Positions 1 to 7,937 of a stretch of 13,094 nucleotides of DNA are shown one piece after another; the first letter of the stretch is position 1; each line of letters begins with the position of its first letter. The position numbers were made by a program, and so were the translations under genes. The stretch comes from Bacteroidales bacterium. Lineage in GTDB: Bacteria; Bacteroidota; Bacteroidia; Bacteroidales; VadinHA17. The stretch covers positions 1 to 13,094 of the forward strand of contig JAUYBT010000182.1 of NCBI GenBank assembly GCA_030692905.1. The letters run 5' to 3'. The notes under the pieces are model-generated. The model did no database searches and was not told the origin of the DNA. It saw only the letters and a program-made list of their open reading frames with translations.

Positions 1-1140
1 GAAAAAGCCGGCCCGCGGGAAAATATCTTTTTTGAACCGGCAAAAACGAAAGTTGCAATTGTGACGTGTGGAGGATTATGCCCCGGATTAAATAATGTTA
101 TCCGGAGCCTCGTTAATGAGCTGCATTACAGGTACGGTATCAGTCGGGTACTGGGTATAAAATACGGATATGAAGGATTAATTTCGAAGTATAACCATCC
201 TGTTGTTGAGCTCACAGCATCTATGGTCAGCTATATTCACCTTACAGGCGGAACATTCCTGGGATCTTCGCGGGGCAACCAGGATGTTGAAAAAATGGTT
301 GATACCCTTGAGATTATGAACATCAATGTGCTTTTTTGTATAGGTGGTGACGGAACCCTGCGCGGAGCACATGATATATATAAAGAAATTGAAAAACGGA
401 AATTGAAGATTTGCGTTGCGGGGATTCCGAAAACAATTGATAATGATATTAACCTGATTCAAAAATCTTTTGGTTTTGAAACAGCTTTTTCTATCGCCAA
501 CGACATAATCAGAAATGCACACAACGAGGCATCCGGAGCTTTTAACGGGATAGCTCTGGTCAAACTGATGGGACGTGATTCCGGATTTATCGCGGCAAGC
601 GCTGCTTTGTCGATTCAGGAAGTTAATTTTGTTTTGATTCCTGAAATAACATTTGATCTTTATGGACAACGTGGATTTCTCCGGGTTCTGAAAAAGCGGC
701 TTGAAGAGAGACAACATGCTGTAATTGTTGTAGCTGAAGGAGCCGGCCAGGAGTTTTTCGAAACAGCAGATAGCGATAAAGATGCCTCAGGTAATATAAA
801 ACACAAAGACATTGGCATTTACCTTAAAGATAAAATCTCGGAAGAATTTAAAAAGAAAGGCTTTCCTCACTCAATAAAGTATATTGACCCAAGTTATATA
901 ATCAGAAGTGCCCCGGCTAATGCAAACGACAGCAAATTCTGCAACCTTCTTGCCCAGAATGCTGTTCATGCCGCCCTGTCAGGGAAAACTGATTTTGTTG
1001 TCGGATTCTGGAATAACCAGTTCACCCTGATGCCAATTCCTGTTGTGGTTGCAAAGCGCAAAAAAATTGATATTGAAGGCGAATTATGGTGGAATATCCT
1101 TGAGGCAACAGGCCAACCAATAAGCATGAAGAACCCCTGA
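1..1140 (+). CDS. ATP-dependent 6-phosphofructokinase, 5'-truncated by window
   Basis: Phosphorylates fructose 6-phosphate to fructose 1,6-bisphosphate in cytoplasmic glycolysis. The frame is open back to base 1 and reads ENIFFEPAKTKVAIVTCGG, a continuous family match, so the GTG at 61 is not the start; roughly 60 N-terminal residues probably lie before the window. The nucleotide-site motif GGDGT is at 343-357, the catalytic loop GIPKTIDND at 421-447 and the sugar-phosphate motif MGRDSGF at 568-588. Gly in GGDGT (rather than the GGDDT of pyrophosphate enzymes) combined with Lys in PKTIDND is the pattern of the plant/trypanosome-type ATP-dependent group; that donor assignment follows from family knowledge and is not proven here. 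The stop is 1 nt before the next ATG, so it is probably cotranscribed with the HAD gene. Confidence 0.93.
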   Translation, partial: EKAGPRENIFFEPAKTKVAIVTCGGLCPGLNNVIRSLVNELHYRYGISRVLGIKYGYEGLISKYNHPVVELTASMVSYIHLTGGTFLGSSRGNQDVEKMVDTLEIMNINVLFCIGGDGTLRGAHDIYKEIEKRKLKICVAGIPKTIDNDINLIQKSFGFETAFSIANDIIRNAHNEASGAFNGIALVKLMGRDSGFIAASAALSIQEVNFVLIPEITFDLYGQRGFLRVLKKRLEERQHAVIVVAEGAGQEFFETADSDKDASGNIKHKDIGIYLKDKISEEFKKKGFPHSIKYIDPSYIIRSAPANANDSKFCNLLAQNAVHAALSGKTDFVVGFWNNQFTLMPIPVVVAKRKKIDIEGELWWNILEATGQPISMKNP

Positions 1141-1141
1141 T

Positions 1142-1753
1142 ATGATAAAGAATATTGTTTTTGACCTGGGAAATGTACTGATTAGTTTCAGGCCTTCAGA
1201 ATTTTTTGATAAGAAAAACTATCCTGAAAACATCAAAGCCACAATTCTCTCTGACATTTTCGGCAGTAAAGAATGGGCCATGCTGGATAAGGGAGAAATC
1301 AATACAACTGAAGCAATAGAGGCCATTGCATTAAAATCATCGCTTAAAAAGGAAGAAATAGCACATGTTTTCAATTTACGAACCGAACTGATGTTCCCCC
1401 TTGACCCGAACGTCAAACTTCTTCCAGAATTAAAAAAACGCGGATTCAGGCTATATTTTCTTTCTAACTTCCCGATGGATATTTTTGAAGAAGTAAAAAC
1501 AGGATATTATTTTTTCAAATATTTTGATGGAGGAATAATTTCCTCTGAAGCAAAATTTTCAAAACCCGATAGCCGGATTTATGAAATTCTCCTGGAAAAA
1601 TATTCCCTTATTCCTGAGGAGTGTCTCTATATTGATGATCTTGAAATAAATGTTAAGGCAGCAGAAGCTGCCGGAATGAAGGGTCTTGTTACTTTTGGTT
1701 CACTGGAGGTTTACAAAGAGTTAGAAAAAGCCTTAATTCTTTCTTCCGGATAG
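1142..1753 (+). CDS. HAD-superfamily phosphatase (subfamily IA, YihX-like)
   Basis: A 203-residue cytoplasmic phosphatase that probably acts on a small phosphorylated metabolite; the substrate cannot be told from sequence. Motif I is FDLGNV with the nucleophile Asp8; the usual second Asp is Gly10, as in YihX-type enzymes that act on sugar phosphates. Motif II is LSN around Ser108, motif III is the Lys141 of SKPD, and motif IV is the acidic pair Asp165-Asp166 in YIDD. A helical cap fills residues 15-90. Full length, all catalytic motifs present. It starts 1 nt after the phosphofructokinase stop, which implies translational coupling and perhaps a role in sugar-phosphate housekeeping (inference). 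Confidence 0.9.
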   Translation: MIKNIVFDLGNVLISFRPSEFFDKKNYPENIKATILSDIFGSKEWAMLDKGEINTTEAIEAIALKSSLKKEEIAHVFNLRTELMFPLDPNVKLLPELKKRGFRLYFLSNFPMDIFEEVKTGYYFFKYFDGGIISSEAKFSKPDSRIYEILLEKYSLIPEECLYIDDLEINVKAAEAAGMKGLVTFGSLEVYKELEKALILSSG

Positions 1754-1800
1754 TATTTAATTTGTACCATCTTGCACTCTGGAAATGTGACAACCTTAGT

Positions 1801-4173
1801 ATGGGAAAGCGGATATTTATACTTTTGTTGCTGTCGCTGAGTGTTTTCACTTCTCATTCTCAGACTCTTACACAGACATTAAAAGGAACTGTAACCGATA
1901 ATGAAACCGGGATGCCTCTTGCCGGGGCAAATATACTTGAACTAAACTCCTTACCACCAAACGGGGCAGTTACAGATGCCGCAGGAAAATTCAGGCTTAC
2001 CACATTAATTGGAAGAATAACAATTAGAATCACCTACCTTGGATATGAAGATTTTATTATCCGGGATATTTTAGTTGCTTCAGGGAAAGAGGTTGATCTG
2101 ACTGTTGCGCTTCAGGAAAAAGTTATACAGACGGCAGAAGTTGTTGTCCATTCAGATAAATCCGGCACGAAAAGCATCAACCAGATGGCGACAATCAGCA
2201 CCAATACCATCAGAACAGACGATGCCCTGCGCTATGCCGGAGGTTTTTACGACCCCTCACGGATTGTTAATGCTTTTGCAGGAGTTGTAACTTCCAACAG
2301 TGACCAAAGCAATGATATAGTAATTCGTGGCAATTCTTCACGTGGTCTTCTCTGGCGGCTTGAAGGAATAGAAATTCCTAACCCTAACCATTTCAGCGAT
2401 GGACAAGGAGGCAGCGGGGGTGCATTTTCTGCAATAACATCTAACGTGATTGCAAATTTTGACTTTTTTACAGGAGCATTCCCTGCTGAATTTGGAAATG
2501 CATTTTCGGGTGTTATGGATCTGAATCTCAGGAAAGGAAATTCAGATAAGCATGAATATGCCTTTCAAACCGGGATGATCGGTGCAGAGATGTCAATGGA
2601 AGGCCCCTTTTCCGGAAGAACAAATGCTTCATATCTGATAAATGCCAGATATACAAACTTTAAATTTTTAAACAATCTGAAAATAATAGATCTGGGCGAA
2701 ACCAATTATGCCCCCCGAACAAAAGACCTTGCTTTTAACATAAATCTTCCTATAAAAAAAGCAGGGAATATTAATCTTTTTGGAATTTTCGGATCGAGTG
2801 AACTGGGGAAAATTGCTTTCCATGATATCACTAAATGGTCCACTCTTTCAGATCAGTGGGAAGAGATGGAAAAACAAAGCTCCGGAAGTATCGGAATAAA
2901 ATACCTTTACGTAGTGCCTGATTCAAAAACATATATTAAAACAGTATTTGCATATACAACATTTTCAAATTCTTATAGTGAAGGTTATATAGATTCGGCA
3001 TATGTCCGGTCCAACAGTTATTATTGCAGTTATAATTATCCATCTTTCCGGTCTGCAATGCTGGTTAACCATAAATTCAATTCACGAAATACAATCCGGG
3101 GAGGGCTTATTTTTAATTATCTGTCCGGGACCATGTCGAATTTCCAGAAAAATTCGTCAGGTGTTTTCGATACATTTGTTAGTCCCTCTGCTAAAGGAAG
3201 TTTGTTTCAGGGCTATGCTCAGTGGAAGTTCCGGCCAACTTCCGATTTGGAAATTAACACCGGAATACATCTTCTTGAGTCCACATTAAACCGACAATTT
3301 AGTATTGAGCCACGTTTCGGACTAAAGTGGCAGGTAACTCCCGGAAATGCATTTATTGCCGGATTTGGGTTACACTCCAGAACCGAATCCCTTGCTGTCT
3401 ATAATGCACTTGTTAAAAACACTGATGGGGTGCGTTCCACCCTTAACAATGAAATGGAGCTTTCCAAAGCATTACACTGGGTGGCAGGGATAGACGTGTC
3501 CCTGACAAATGACATCCGGTTTCGTCTTGAAGGTTATATCCAATACTTATACAATATTCCTATAGTAAATAAGATGACCAGTCAGTATTCAACAATTAAC
3601 AGTGCTGAACGGTTACCTGATGCTGTTCTTGAAAATGCCGGAACCGGGATGAATAATGGTGTTGAAATGACAATCGAAAAGGCGTTTACCAGAAATTATT
3701 ACTTCCTTGTAACGGGTTCTTTGTTTGACTCATGGTATAAAGCCGGAGACCAGCGTCAATACAATACTTATTATAACACCAGATATGTTTCTAACATCCT
3801 GATCGGAAAGGATTTCTATGTTGGTAAAAATAAAAGGAATAGTATCGGCATAAACGCAAAGTATGTTTTAAGGGGCGGCTATCGTTATACTCCTGTTGAC
3901 GCGAAAAGATCGTTAACGGCAAAACGTATAATATACAAAAATTCGGCGACTTATGAAGCCCAGCTGCCGGATTTTATGAGACTTGATGCCGGAATTAATT
4001 TCAGAAGAAATCATTCCCGTTATTCCTGGATCGTAATGCTGGACATGCAAAATGCCACTAACCGCAAAAATGTTTTCAAAAGAAGATTTAGTTTTGAAAA
4101 CGGGCATATTGTTTCAAATGATATTTTAAGTCTAGGGATCATACCGGTTTTTAATTTCAGGGTTGAATTTTAG
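1801..4173 (+). CDS. TonB-dependent outer-membrane receptor
   Basis: A 790-residue outer-membrane protein, predicted to import an unknown ligand using TonB energy. The ATG at 1801 is chosen because it gives a clean signal peptide (MGKRIFILLLLSLSVF, cleavage near residue 20); an in-frame TTG at 1762 would bury it behind 13 polar residues. Residues about 24-107 form a CarboxypepD_reg-like domain (GTVTDNETGMPLAGANI), about 130-255 the plug (IVIRGNSS, then GAFPAEFGNAFSGVMDL), and the rest a beta-barrel that ends in the aromatic FRVEF typical of Bam-inserted proteins. No SusD partner follows, so it is not a classical Sus pair. The gene lies 47 nt after the HAD gene; no convincing promoter was found in that gap. 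Confidence 0.93.
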   Translation: MGKRIFILLLLSLSVFTSHSQTLTQTLKGTVTDNETGMPLAGANILELNSLPPNGAVTDAAGKFRLTTLIGRITIRITYLGYEDFIIRDILVASGKEVDLTVALQEKVIQTAEVVVHSDKSGTKSINQMATISTNTIRTDDALRYAGGFYDPSRIVNAFAGVVTSNSDQSNDIVIRGNSSRGLLWRLEGIEIPNPNHFSDGQGGSGGAFSAITSNVIANFDFFTGAFPAEFGNAFSGVMDLNLRKGNSDKHEYAFQTGMIGAEMSMEGPFSGRTNASYLINARYTNFKFLNNLKIIDLGETNYAPRTKDLAFNINLPIKKAGNINLFGIFGSSELGKIAFHDITKWSTLSDQWEEMEKQSSGSIGIKYLYVVPDSKTYIKTVFAYTTFSNSYSEGYIDSAYVRSNSYYCSYNYPSFRSAMLVNHKFNSRNTIRGGLIFNYLSGTMSNFQKNSSGVFDTFVSPSAKGSLFQGYAQWKFRPTSDLEINTGIHLLESTLNRQFSIEPRFGLKWQVTPGNAFIAGFGLHSRTESLAVYNALVKNTDGVRSTLNNEMELSKALHWVAGIDVSLTNDIRFRLEGYIQYLYNIPIVNKMTSQYSTINSAERLPDAVLENAGTGMNNGVEMTIEKAFTRNYYFLVTGSLFDSWYKAGDQRQYNTYYNTRYVSNILIGKDFYVGKNKRNSIGINAKYVLRGGYRYTPVDAKRSLTAKRIIYKNSATYEAQLPDFMRLDAGINFRRNHSRYSWIVMLDMQNATNRKNVFKRRFSFENGHIVSNDILSLGIIPVFNFRVEF

Positions 4174-4184
4174 TAAACCCCCTC

Positions 4185-4216
4185 TGCCGCTGCACGGCAT
4201 CTCCCCCAAGGGGGAG
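4185..4216. repeat. Double GC-rich hairpin, REP-like intergenic repeat
   Basis: Two adjacent inverted repeats begin 12 nt after the receptor stop: TGCCG/CGGCA with a 5-nt loop (4185-4199) and CTCCCCC/GGGGGAG with an AA loop (4201-4216). The GC richness contrasts sharply with the surroundings. Similar C-run/G-run hairpins are scattered between genes in many Bacteroidota genomes (recollection, not searched). It may also act as a transcription terminator for the receptor, although it is followed by A's rather than a T tract. No second copy of this exact repeat was seen in the window. Confidence 0.55.
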
Positions 4217-4278
4217 AAAAAACTGTGCTTTTAGGCAGATTTGTTGCCCTTTTGCAGAATTATTTCCCCCTATATTTG

Positions 4279-4290
4279 TGCCATATGGCA
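4279..4290. promoter_or_regulatory. 12-bp perfect palindrome, candidate operator
   Basis: TGCCATATGGCA is its own reverse complement. It sits 16 nt upstream of the promoter-like TATCTTTG at 4307-4314, where the -33 region would be expected, so a bound dimer would cover the promoter. The genes behind it encode predicted HTH proteins, so autoregulation is possible (inference). Confidence 0.35.
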
Positions 4291-4306
4291 GTATATTGAT
4301 TAAAGA

Positions 4307-4314
4307 TATCTTTG
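4307..4314 (+). promoter_or_regulatory. Bacteroidota -7 promoter element before the DUF1670 pair
   Basis: TATCTTTG matches the Bacteroidota -7 consensus TAnnTTTG exactly. No TTTG lies at the standard distance of about 20 nt upstream; the expected place is taken by the 12-bp palindrome. Transcription would begin around 4320, leaving a leader of about 45 nt before the ATG at 4367. Confidence 0.5.
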
Positions 4315-4366
4315 TACCTGTAAGAGAGTGTGTGGACTCACGTTTTACAATCAAAGTTTTTATCCT

Positions 4367-5152
4367 ATGATTAATAATTCTTCTCTTGGCAAGTGGGACA
4401 GACTGAACAGTAAACAACTTGACAGTCAATTTCAGAATGAGATTATACAAGGGCTTAGCTGTTCGCCATTTGAAGCCCGTGCGATACTCGATTCTGTGCA
4501 CAAAGTTTATAGTGACTACTTTAATTTGACTCCTTCACTCAACCCTGGTCAGATTCAGTTTGTAATTACCGGCGTGGAGAATGGGCCTTCCAAAAGCTTA
4601 AAAAATGCGGAGATGGTCACTGTTACTCTAACTCTTGATGCTGGCACCGAAGACCTTGAGGTTAAAAAGGAAAGTGGAGTAGTTGGATTACGATTGCACA
4701 GGCTGCAGCGCATTTGCCAGGAAGCCCTTATTCAGGGTGGTGTTTTAACCATCGAGGATATAGCAAATCGCATTTTTAACTGCGGCGAACGAACCCTGGT
4801 CAGAGATATCAAAGCATTAAAAAAGCAAGGTATTGTTCTGCCCTTAAGGTCAACCATAAAGGATATAGGGCGTACTTTAAGCCATCGCGTAATAATTGTA
4901 GAAAAATGGCTTAAAGGTATGGAGTATACTCATATTGCGCAAAGTACATACCACAGCACATCGGCAGTTTCAAACTATGTGAGAAGATTTAAGCAAGTGG
5001 TTACATTGGCAACAGAAAACTACGACGTCCATTCCATTGCTTTTTTGGCACATATTTCAAGACCATTGGCAGAAGAATATATAAAACTTTGGCATCACGC
5101 TGAGATAATCCAGACCCGCAGAGACGAACTCCTGGGATCATTAAAAAAATAA
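4367..5152 (+). CDS. DUF1670-family protein, first of a tandem pair
   Basis: A 261-residue cytoplasmic protein that I assign to DUF1670, a family without known function. The ATG at 4367 is preferred over an in-frame GTG at 4328, which would lie almost on the predicted transcription start. Visible parts: an N-terminal region with GQIQFVITG, then VTVTLTL; a winged-helix-like segment (LTIEDIANRIFNCGERTLVRD); a conserved-looking TIKDIGRTLSHR; and a second HTH-like segment (YTHIAQSTYHSTSAVSNYVR). This arrangement suggests DNA binding (inference). The next gene is a diverged paralogue 31 nt downstream, so the two are probably one transcription unit and may form a heteromer. A transposon-related role cannot be excluded. 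Confidence 0.75.
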   Translation: MINNSSLGKWDRLNSKQLDSQFQNEIIQGLSCSPFEARAILDSVHKVYSDYFNLTPSLNPGQIQFVITGVENGPSKSLKNAEMVTVTLTLDAGTEDLEVKKESGVVGLRLHRLQRICQEALIQGGVLTIEDIANRIFNCGERTLVRDIKALKKQGIVLPLRSTIKDIGRTLSHRVIIVEKWLKGMEYTHIAQSTYHSTSAVSNYVRRFKQVVTLATENYDVHSIAFLAHISRPLAEEYIKLWHHAEIIQTRRDELLGSLKK

Positions 5153-5183
5153 ACACATTGCTAAACAATTAAATCCATTTGCC

Positions 5184-5948
5184 ATGTTACGCCAACCTGA
5201 TGAATATCACAGATACCATTCAGCACATGACCGTTTTATAAAACCAATCATCGAAGATTTCTTCAGCAGAGAGTTTCCAAATACATTTGGTCCCAATACC
5301 AGAAGCAATATTGCTGATGAGCTTCTGGCTATTTTCAAATCCAATAATAGGGAGACTCAAACAATAAAACCAGGCCAAATACTCTGGAATGCAGTGCATA
5401 AATACACTCGAGCTGATTCTCCTAATAGAAAATTGGTGCCTGTTGTGCTGACTATCGTTGCTGATGAAGATATATCAAACCTGGAAAAAAGGATGTCCAT
5501 ATCAGAAAACAGACAGAATATCATTTCCCGTATCACACAGGAAGCATATTCTCAGGGGGCATTACTTTCGATGAGAGATATTAGTCTTTTATTGGCTTCG
5601 CACCTTCCAAACATTTCACTTAATAGAAAAAAGTATGAGGAAAAACATTCATGCAGCCTGCCTCATACGGGTACTCTACACGATATGGGTTCTTGCATAA
5701 CTCATAAGTATCAGATAGTTTACAAATACATCATCGAAAAAAAAGATCCGCTTATAATCGCGAAGGAAACAAATCATTCATTAAAAGCTGTGGATCATTA
5801 TCTTAAAGATTACAACAGAGTAAAATTGCTCTATATGGAAAATAAACCACCTGAATATATTAAATTAGCAACTGCATTGTCAGTTTATGTCATCAATCAG
5901 TACATAGATATAATCAATCAATATGTCAAAGAACTAAATGCATCATAA
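5184..5948 (+). CDS. DUF1670-family protein, second of a tandem pair
   Basis: A 254-residue paralogue of the preceding protein; function unknown. The shared skeleton can be lined up by eye: GQILW against GQIQF, VPVVLTI against VTVTLTL, RITQEAYSQGALLSMRDI against RICQEALIQGGVLTIEDI, TLHDMGSCITHK against TIKDIGRTLSHR, and IAKETNHSLKAVDHYLKDY against IAQSTYHSTSAVSNYVRRF. In between, it has a longer stretch (HLPNISLNRKKYEEKHSCS) where the first protein has the short recognition-helix region. The low identity suggests an old duplication kept as two distinct subunits rather than a recent copy. No transmembrane segments or signal peptide are seen. The ATG at 5184 is the only sensible start. Confidence 0.75.
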   Translation: MLRQPDEYHRYHSAHDRFIKPIIEDFFSREFPNTFGPNTRSNIADELLAIFKSNNRETQTIKPGQILWNAVHKYTRADSPNRKLVPVVLTIVADEDISNLEKRMSISENRQNIISRITQEAYSQGALLSMRDISLLLASHLPNISLNRKKYEEKHSCSLPHTGTLHDMGSCITHKYQIVYKYIIEKKDPLIIAKETNHSLKAVDHYLKDYNRVKLLYMENKPPEYIKLATALSVYVINQYIDIINQYVKELNAS

Positions 5949-5987
5949 TACAAAAAACATGCTCAAAAACTCCTCAAAATACTTGAC

Positions 5988-6001
5988 AAGCCATTTGGCT
6001 T
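5988..6001. terminator. Weak hairpin after the DUF1670 pair
   Basis: AAGCCA and TGGCTT form a 6-bp stem around a 2-nt gap, 40 nt after the second DUF1670 stop, followed by a short T-containing run. It may end that transcript, but stem and tail are both weak. G-rich runs (6008-6013 and 6020-6025) follow. Confidence 0.22.
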
Positions 6002-6127
6002 TATCTTGGGGGGAATACAAGGGGGGTTATTATCACCGAGCTGCAATCAATTTGTGAACACTACTTGATGGTTGGATTTTTTTAACTAATTTGCATCGGG
6101 AATTTATATTAAAATCCATATTATGAA

Positions 6128-6152
6128 CCGAGCCTCGACGCGTCGGGGCGAG
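6128..6152. repeat. GC-rich palindrome in the DUF1080 leader
   Basis: GCCTCGACG (6132-6140) faces CGTCGGGGC (6141-6149). This gives a 9-bp inverted repeat with one G-T pair around the perfect palindrome CGACGCGTCG, flanked on both sides by CGAG. It lies 34 nt before the DUF1080 ATG in AT-rich DNA. It may be a REP-like repeat or a structure in the 5' leader. A related-looking CGAGCCTC...CGGG hairpin occurs at 12171-12189. Confidence 0.5.
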
Positions 6153-6185
6153 TTACATAATACCATTAAAAATTATTAAATTATT

Positions 6186-6923
6186 ATGAAAAGAAACATT
6201 ATTTTAACATTATCATGTGTAGCAGCGATGCTTATCATCTTGCCTGCCTTTGGACAGGATGTAAACAAACTCACTTCAAAAGAGAAGAAAGAAGGTTGGG
6301 TTTTATTATTCAATGGCAAAGATTTTAATGGCTGGAGGCAATGCAATGGGACAGCAATGCCACAAAACTGGATTATTGAAGAAAATGCCATGAAGGTTTT
6401 TACTGGTGAAGGGAAAAAGCCCGGTTCGGGTTCCAACGGGGATATTGTATTCGGTGAAAAGAAATTTAAAAATTTTGAATTCTCAATAGATTGGAAAGCC
6501 AGTAAAATGGCAAACTCCGGAATCTTCTTTAACGTAAGAGAGGTTCCAGGGCAACCAATATACTATGCTGCCCCTGAGGTTCAGGTTCTCGACAATGTTG
6601 ATGCAACCGACAATAAACTGGCAAGTCATCTTGCGGGATCACTGTATGATATGATAGCAGCAGATCCTAAAACTGTTCATCCTGCCGGAGAATGGAACAC
6701 AATTGTAATTCGTGTACAAAACGGAAAGGTTACTCATACTCAGAACGGAGTAAAGGTTTTAGAGTATGAACTGTGGACTCCTGCATGGGATGCACTTGTT
6801 GCCAACAGTAAATTCAAGTCTTTCCCCGGTTGGACAGAAGGAATTTCCAAGGAGGGTTATATTGGCCTTCAGGATCATGGTTTTCCGGTCTGGTTCAGAA
6901 ATATCAAAATACGTGAGTTATAA
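6186..6923 (+). CDS. Secreted DUF1080 protein, 3-keto-glycoside hydrolase-like
   Basis: A 245-residue exported protein of the family first called DUF1080, now named 3-keto-disaccharide hydrolase, with a concanavalin/LamG-like jelly-roll fold. Characterised members act on glycosides oxidised at carbon 3, together with a separate oxidoreductase. A signal peptide covers residues 1-24 (ending ILPAFGQ). Family hallmarks are visible in order: LLFNGKDFNGW (40-50), NSGIFFNVRE (110-119), the APEVQVLDN active-region motif (129-137), AGEWNTIVIR (167-176) and the closing GYIGLQDHGFPVWFRNIKI. The length is normal for a single-domain member. No 3-dehydrogenase or transporter is next to it, so the substrate is unknown. 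The ATG at 6186 places the signal peptide at the N-terminus. Confidence 0.88.
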   Translation: MKRNIILTLSCVAAMLIILPAFGQDVNKLTSKEKKEGWVLLFNGKDFNGWRQCNGTAMPQNWIIEENAMKVFTGEGKKPGSGSNGDIVFGEKKFKNFEFSIDWKASKMANSGIFFNVREVPGQPIYYAAPEVQVLDNVDATDNKLASHLAGSLYDMIAADPKTVHPAGEWNTIVIRVQNGKVTHTQNGVKVLEYELWTPAWDALVANSKFKSFPGWTEGISKEGYIGLQDHGFPVWFRNIKIREL

Positions 6924-7066
6924 TTATCAGTGTATAATTGCTCCTGTAACAAATATTCTGAATTTGATAATATATCTTAGATCGATCTGGAAAGACAGGT
7001 AATTGCTCAAGTGTGTGGTACTTTCGAAATCAAAATTTTGAGTTCAACATATTTAAAAAAATTTAT

Positions 7067-7762
7067 ATGAAGTCATTAAACTTTGCTTTCAAGTCCAGTC
7101 TGTTTGCATTACTTCTTGTGTTCTTGTCTTTTGATGTAACTGCTCAGGACAATACAGACAGACCTCTCCCGCAGTTTATGTTTCCCACATTTACCGAAGG
7201 TTATATTGTAATGAAAGAGGGAGAAAATTTTTCTGCCTTACTTAATTACAATATGGTAGACCAAATAATGGTTACCGAACTGAATGGAGTCTACAGGTAT
7301 GCAACCAAGATGCAGGATATCGATACAATTTATCTGGAATACAAGAAATTTGTACCTGTAGATAAAGTTTTTTACGAGGTACTTGTAAAGGGTCTTGCAG
7401 CTTTTTTCCTTCAGAATAAAAGCCTGTATACCCCTAAAGGTTCTAATGTCGGATATGGTATGAAGTCTCAATCTGTCGGACCTACAGATTTTAAGAGATA
7501 TGAACTTGTAAATGTTTGCTATCAGTATAATGAAGTGGTGCACATTGAACTCCCTCCTAATGTTGATGTTACACCTGCTTTTGTATACTGGGTCAGGATA
7601 AGTGATGAGATGAAAAAGTTCACTAACGAAAGACAATTTTTTAAAATATTCCCTGAAAAAGAGTCTGAGCTTAAGGAGTATATTAAAAAGGAGAAAATTA
7701 ACCTGAAGGTTCGTGAAGATATTATCAAGCTGGGTACTTATTGTAATGAACTCCTAAAATAA
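7067..7762 (+). CDS. Exported protein of unknown function
   Basis: A 231-residue protein that I cannot name. The ATG at 7067 gives a clear signal peptide (FALLLVFLSFDVTAQ, cleavage near residue 27); an in-frame GTG at 7013 would add 18 residues in front of it. The mature part starts with a strand-rich region (EGYIVMKEGENFSALLNYNM, then DTIYLEYKKFVPVDKVFYEVL) and ends with a charged helical tail (FFKIFPEKESELKEYIKK, then DIIKLGTYCNELL). This layout resembles small secreted Bacteroidota proteins of unknown role seen near envelope genes (recollection). No lipobox or other transmembrane segment is visible. It follows the DUF1080 gene by 143 nt and ends about 107 nt before a strong terminator. Confidence 0.7.
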   Translation: MKSLNFAFKSSLFALLLVFLSFDVTAQDNTDRPLPQFMFPTFTEGYIVMKEGENFSALLNYNMVDQIMVTELNGVYRYATKMQDIDTIYLEYKKFVPVDKVFYEVLVKGLAAFFLQNKSLYTPKGSNVGYGMKSQSVGPTDFKRYELVNVCYQYNEVVHIELPPNVDVTPAFVYWVRISDEMKKFTNERQFFKIFPEKESELKEYIKKEKINLKVREDIIKLGTYCNELLK

Positions 7763-7869
7763 GGAATCCTTAATCTTTTGATGCGGAGTTTATTTAAAAT
7801 GGTGCATTTTGTCGTACAGTTTTTTTTATTAAAAGCAATTTTACCTTTTCCTATAACTGTTTCATTATA

Positions 7870-7910
7870 AAAACGCAGAGAGTTAAGGCTTTCTCAACTC
7901 TCTGCGTTTT
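7870..7910. terminator. Perfect 15-bp-stem bidirectional terminator
   Basis: AAAACGCAGAGAGTT (7870-7884) and its exact complement (7896-7910) enclose an 11-nt loop, with T's on the right side and A's on the left, so it can work on both strands. On + it would end the exported-protein transcript. On - it lies directly behind the tRNA-like 3' end at 7915-7934, exactly where a tRNA terminator would be. Confidence 0.85.
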
Positions 7911-7914
7911 TGTG

Positions 7915-7937
7915 TGGGTTGTACTGGAGTCGAACTA
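7915..7937 (-). other. Candidate attachment site (attL): 3' end of a tRNA gene
   Basis: Read on the minus strand, TTCGACT (7934-7928) is a standard T-loop, CCAGT (7927-7923) the 3' half of a T-stem starting with the universal C61, ACAACCC (7922-7916) a 7-nt acceptor strand and A (7915) the discriminator. The matching 5' half of the T-stem should read ACTGG, but the sequence has AATAG, and no tRNA body follows. A tRNA cut in its T-arm, 150 nt before an integrase gene, is the usual mark of an element inserted in a tRNA 3' end. The intact tRNA, with a 5' end near GGGTTGT, should lie at the other element end outside the window. No second copy is present here. Confidence 0.55.

Noticed and set aside
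61..63. GTG as the phosphofructokinase start
   Set aside because: The frame is open and family-like back to base 1, so the gene starts before the window.
1762..1800. TTG-initiated extension of the TonB-dependent receptor
   Set aside because: It would place 13 polar residues ahead of a textbook signal peptide.
4328..4366. GTG-initiated extension of the first DUF1670 gene
   Set aside because: It lies almost on the predicted transcription start and adds residues with no counterpart in the paralogue.
5983..5988. TTGACA resembling a sigma70 -35 box
   Set aside because: Bacteroidota do not use this element, and no matching -10 or TAnnTTTG follows.
6092..6104. TAATTTG as promoter of the DUF1080 gene
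   Set aside because: It is one base short of TAnnTTTG and has no -33 partner.
6979..6988. Palindrome AGATCGATCT between the two secreted-protein genes
   Set aside because: Short, no promoter beside it; a ten-base palindrome is expected by chance in a window of this size.
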